Positions 5,742 through 7,209 of a stretch of DNA of 7,209 nt are shown here, piece after piece; within the stretch, counting starts at the first letter, position 1, and each line of letters starts with the position of its first letter. The DNA is taken from contig JAUIGA010000172.1 in assembly GCA_030430125.1 (NCBI GenBank), positions 1 through 7,209 of the forward strand, read 5' to 3'. The position numbers and the translations under genes are program-made. A model generated the notes under the pieces. It did not search any database and was not told the origin of the DNA. It worked only from the letters and a program-made list of their open reading frames with translations. The stretch comes from Chloroflexia bacterium. GTDB lineage: Bacteria; Chloroflexota; Chloroflexia; Thermomicrobiales; UBA6265.

Positions 5742-7028
5742 GTGAAGATCACGGCAATCACGGCCACCCCAATCGCCTTCGCCGACCCGCCCCTGCTCAA
5801 CTTCGCCGGACTCCACCAGCCCTACGCGCTGCGAACCATTGTCGAAGTCGAGACAGACGCGGGCATCTCCGGCTTCGGCGAGGTTGCCGGCGGCGATCGT
5901 TTGCAGGAGGCGTTCGCGCAGGCCATCCCGCACCTGGTCGGGATGGACGCCTTCAACCGCCAGGCGATCCGCCAGAAGCTGTTCGGCACCGAGGGCACCG
6001 ACGACACCCATCAGATCATGCCTGGCATGACCGACCAGCGCCGCCGCGAGCTCGTCTACAGCGCGATCGAGGTCGCGCTGCTCGACGCCGCCGGCAAGGC
6101 GCTCGGGCTGCCCGTCCACGCCCTGCTCGGCGGCAAGGTGCGCGACACGGTCGATTTCTCCGCATATCTCTTCTACAAGCACGAGGGCGGCGGCGGCATC
6201 GGTACTGATGCACGTGACGACGTCTACGGTCCGGCGCTCGACCCGGACGGCGTCGTCCGCCAGGCACAGGCGTTCATCGACGGCTACGGCTTCAAGAGCA
6301 TCAAGCTCAAGGGGGGCGTCTTCCCACCGGAGCAGGAGATGGAGGCGATGCGCGCGATGCATGCCGCATTCGGCGACGGCGTGCCGCTGCGCCTCGACCC
6401 GAACGGCGCGTGGACGGTCGAGACATCGGTGAGGGTTGGCCTGGGTCTCGACGGTATCCTCGAATACCTCGAGGATCCGGCATCGACGATGGACGACATG
6501 GCCGCCACCCGTGGCGAGCTGGTGCACAAGGGCGTGATGACCCCGCTGGCGACCAACATGGTCGTCACGCGGTTCGAGCGGATCGCCGAGGCGTTCGAGA
6601 AGGACGCGGTGCAGATCATCCTCAGCGACCACCATATCTGGGGCGGGTTGCAGGCGACGCGCGAGCTCGGACGCATTTGCGAATCGTTCGACTTCGGGCT
6701 CAGTATGCACTCCAACAGCCACCTTGGCATCTCCCTGATGGCGATGACCCACGTCGCGGCGGCGACACCGTCGCTCACTTATGCCTGCGACACCCACTAC
6801 CCGTGGCAATTCGCCGAGGACGAGGTGATCCAGGGCGGCCGCGTGCAGTTCGAGGATGGAGCCGTGCGCGTGCCGGACACGCCGGGGCTCGGTATCGAGA
6901 TCGACCGTGACAACCTCGCCCGCCTGCACGAGCGGTATGTGAAGGGCTCGATCCGCGAGCGCGACGACGCCAGCTACATGCGCGAGCGCGTCGACCCGGC
7001 GTTCTCACCCGACCCCGCGCGGTGGTAG
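5742..7028 (+). CDS. gudD: D-glucarate dehydratase (enolase superfamily)
   Basis: Glucarate dehydratase removes water from D-glucarate to give 5-dehydro-4-deoxy-D-glucarate, the first step of glucarate catabolism toward central metabolism, in the cytoplasm. The 428-aa protein has the superfamily's N-terminal capping domain (1 to about 135) and a (beta/alpha)8-type barrel. Active-site residues are visible: K188 and K190 (IKLKGG), D219 and N221 (LDPNGAW), E244 (YLEDP), N272 (TPLATNM), D296 (LSDHHIW) and H323 (SMHSNSHLGISL). The Lys-x-Lys, the TPLATNM segment and the His in SMHSNSH fit glucarate dehydratase rather than other mandelate racemase-like enzymes. Mg2+ would bind D219, E244 and N272. 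GTG 5742 is chosen because GAGGAG lies 9 nt upstream and the protein begins exactly where the family does. A related aldarate as true substrate cannot be excluded. A probable sulfatase gene follows after 148 bp on the same strand. Confidence 0.9.
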   Translation: MKITAITATPIAFADPPLLNFAGLHQPYALRTIVEVETDAGISGFGEVAGGDRLQEAFAQAIPHLVGMDAFNRQAIRQKLFGTEGTDDTHQIMPGMTDQRRRELVYSAIEVALLDAAGKALGLPVHALLGGKVRDTVDFSAYLFYKHEGGGGIGTDARDDVYGPALDPDGVVRQAQAFIDGYGFKSIKLKGGVFPPEQEMEAMRAMHAAFGDGVPLRLDPNGAWTVETSVRVGLGLDGILEYLEDPASTMDDMAATRGELVHKGVMTPLATNMVVTRFERIAEAFEKDAVQIILSDHHIWGGLQATRELGRICESFDFGLSMHSNSHLGISLMAMTHVAAATPSLTYACDTHYPWQFAEDEVIQGGRVQFEDGAVRVPDTPGLGIEIDRDNLARLHERYVKGSIRERDDASYMRERVDPAFSPDPARW

Positions 7029-7063
7029 CGCTCCGTTTACGCCACCTTTGATTGCCCAGATAC

Positions 7064-7107
7064 GAGTACTGTCATAGACTGTCAGCAAGGCTCAGCAGAG
7101 TACCGTC
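7064..7107 (+). repeat. Short direct repeats upstream of the sulfatase gene
   Basis: ACTGTCA occurs at 7068-7074 and 7078-7084, exactly 10 bp apart, one helical turn. GAGTACTGTC (7064-7073) recurs as GAGTACCGTC at 7098-7107. Together these make three copies of ACYGTC in 40 bp of an otherwise gene-free leader. Tandem direct repeats on one helix face resemble activator or response-regulator sites, but no regulator is seen in the window. Confidence 0.45.
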
Positions 7108-7117
7108 GTTGTCTCTG

Positions 7118-7142
7118 GCCTGCACCCGAAACGGATGCAGGC
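7118..7142 (+). other. Leader hairpin upstream of the sulfatase gene
   Basis: GCCTGCA (7118-7124) pairs perfectly with TGCAGGC (7136-7142). After one C-A mismatch, two inner C-G pairs close a GAAAC loop. No T-run follows, so it is not a standard intrinsic terminator; it could still end the glucarate dehydratase message or shape the next leader. Confidence 0.5.
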
Positions 7143-7147
7143 AACAG

Positions 7148-7163
7148 CGCACCTACGGGTGCG
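7148..7163 (+). promoter_or_regulatory. UACG-tetraloop hairpin next to the sulfatase ribosome site
   Basis: CGCACC (7148-7153) pairs perfectly with GGTGCG (7158-7163) around the loop TACG, closed by a C-G pair. In RNA this is a C(UNCG)G tetraloop, known to be exceptionally stable. The 3' arm ends on the first G of the Shine-Dalgarno GGGAGGAA (7163-7170), placed 6 nt before the ATG. It may tune ribosome access. Confidence 0.5.
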
Positions 7164-7176
7164 GGAGGAACACACC

Positions 7177-7209
7177 ATGGCGGAGGCGAAGAAGCCCAAC
7201 ATCCTCATC
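7177..7209 (+). CDS. N-terminus of a probable sulfatase (cut by window end)
   Basis: Only 11 codons are present, reading MAEAKKPNILI. A short polar lead followed by K-P-N-I-L-I is the usual beginning of type I (formylglycine-dependent) sulfatases and related alkaline-phosphatase-fold hydrolases, where this strand leads to the metal-binding Asp pair. That pair and the C/S-x-P-x-R motif lie outside the window, so the call is by resemblance. The start is well supported by GGGAGGAA 6 nt upstream, the same type of ribosome site as the oxidase gene. No signal peptide is seen, suggesting a cytoplasmic enzyme. It follows the glucarate dehydratase gene by 148 bp with a structured leader. Confidence 0.7.
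   Translation, partial: MAEAKKPNILI

Noticed and set aside
5733..6929. Long minus-strand open frame (398 codons) opposite glucarate dehydratase
   Set aside because: The plus-strand protein has the full glucarate dehydratase active site; the minus frame is its complement shadow.
1..7209. Defence system, prophage, secondary-metabolite cluster or other novel multi-gene system
   Set aside because: The recognisable genes are unrelated metabolic enzymes in mixed orientations with separate leaders; nothing suggests a cooperating accessory system within this window.

Overview
High-GC bacterial DNA with ordinary, well separated chromosomal genes. The organism is probably a Thermomicrobia/Sphaerobacter-like Chloroflexota. 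That rests on the GC-rich third positions, the Pro/Thr/Val/Ala-rich linker after the Tat signal of the first gene, and a dipeptidase, glucarate dehydratase and sulfatase lying close together. It is an inference from style, not from a marker gene. No phage, integrase, transposase, CRISPR, tRNA or rRNA was seen.

Layout. (1) 1-185: a probable divergent gene start on the minus strand, then an intergenic region with a plausible sigma-70 promoter. (2) 186-3113, plus: an unusually large (975 aa) Tat-exported multicopper oxidase with all four copper motifs. (3) 3114-3347: a 234-bp convergent gap holding a perfect 10-bp inverted repeat. (4) 3348-4499, minus: an M19 metallodipeptidase with all zinc ligands. 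(5) 4500-4642: a divergent promoter region with a 12-bp palindrome. (6) 4643-5437, plus: FabI enoyl-ACP reductase starting at GTG. (7) 5438-5741: a 304-bp gap containing a MITE-like element (imperfect 14-bp terminal inverted repeats, two copies of a palindromic 21-mer, a strong G-quadruplex motif), then the leader of the next gene. (8) 5742-7028, plus: D-glucarate dehydratase of the enolase superfamily. (9) 7029-7176: a structured leader with short direct repeats and two hairpins, one with a C(UACG)G tetraloop ending on the Shine-Dalgarno. (10) 7177 to the window end: the first 11 codons of a probable sulfatase.

The genes do not form an obvious single system. FabI is housekeeping fatty-acid synthesis and the oxidase is a stand-alone exported enzyme. 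Glucarate dehydratase followed by a sulfatase suggests catabolism of sugar acids or sulfated glycans, but each has its own leader. I did not find a convincing novel multi-gene system. The most interesting signals are the non-coding structures and a few enzyme-specific departures (oversized His-rich oxidase, Trp at the substrate-His position of the dipeptidase).
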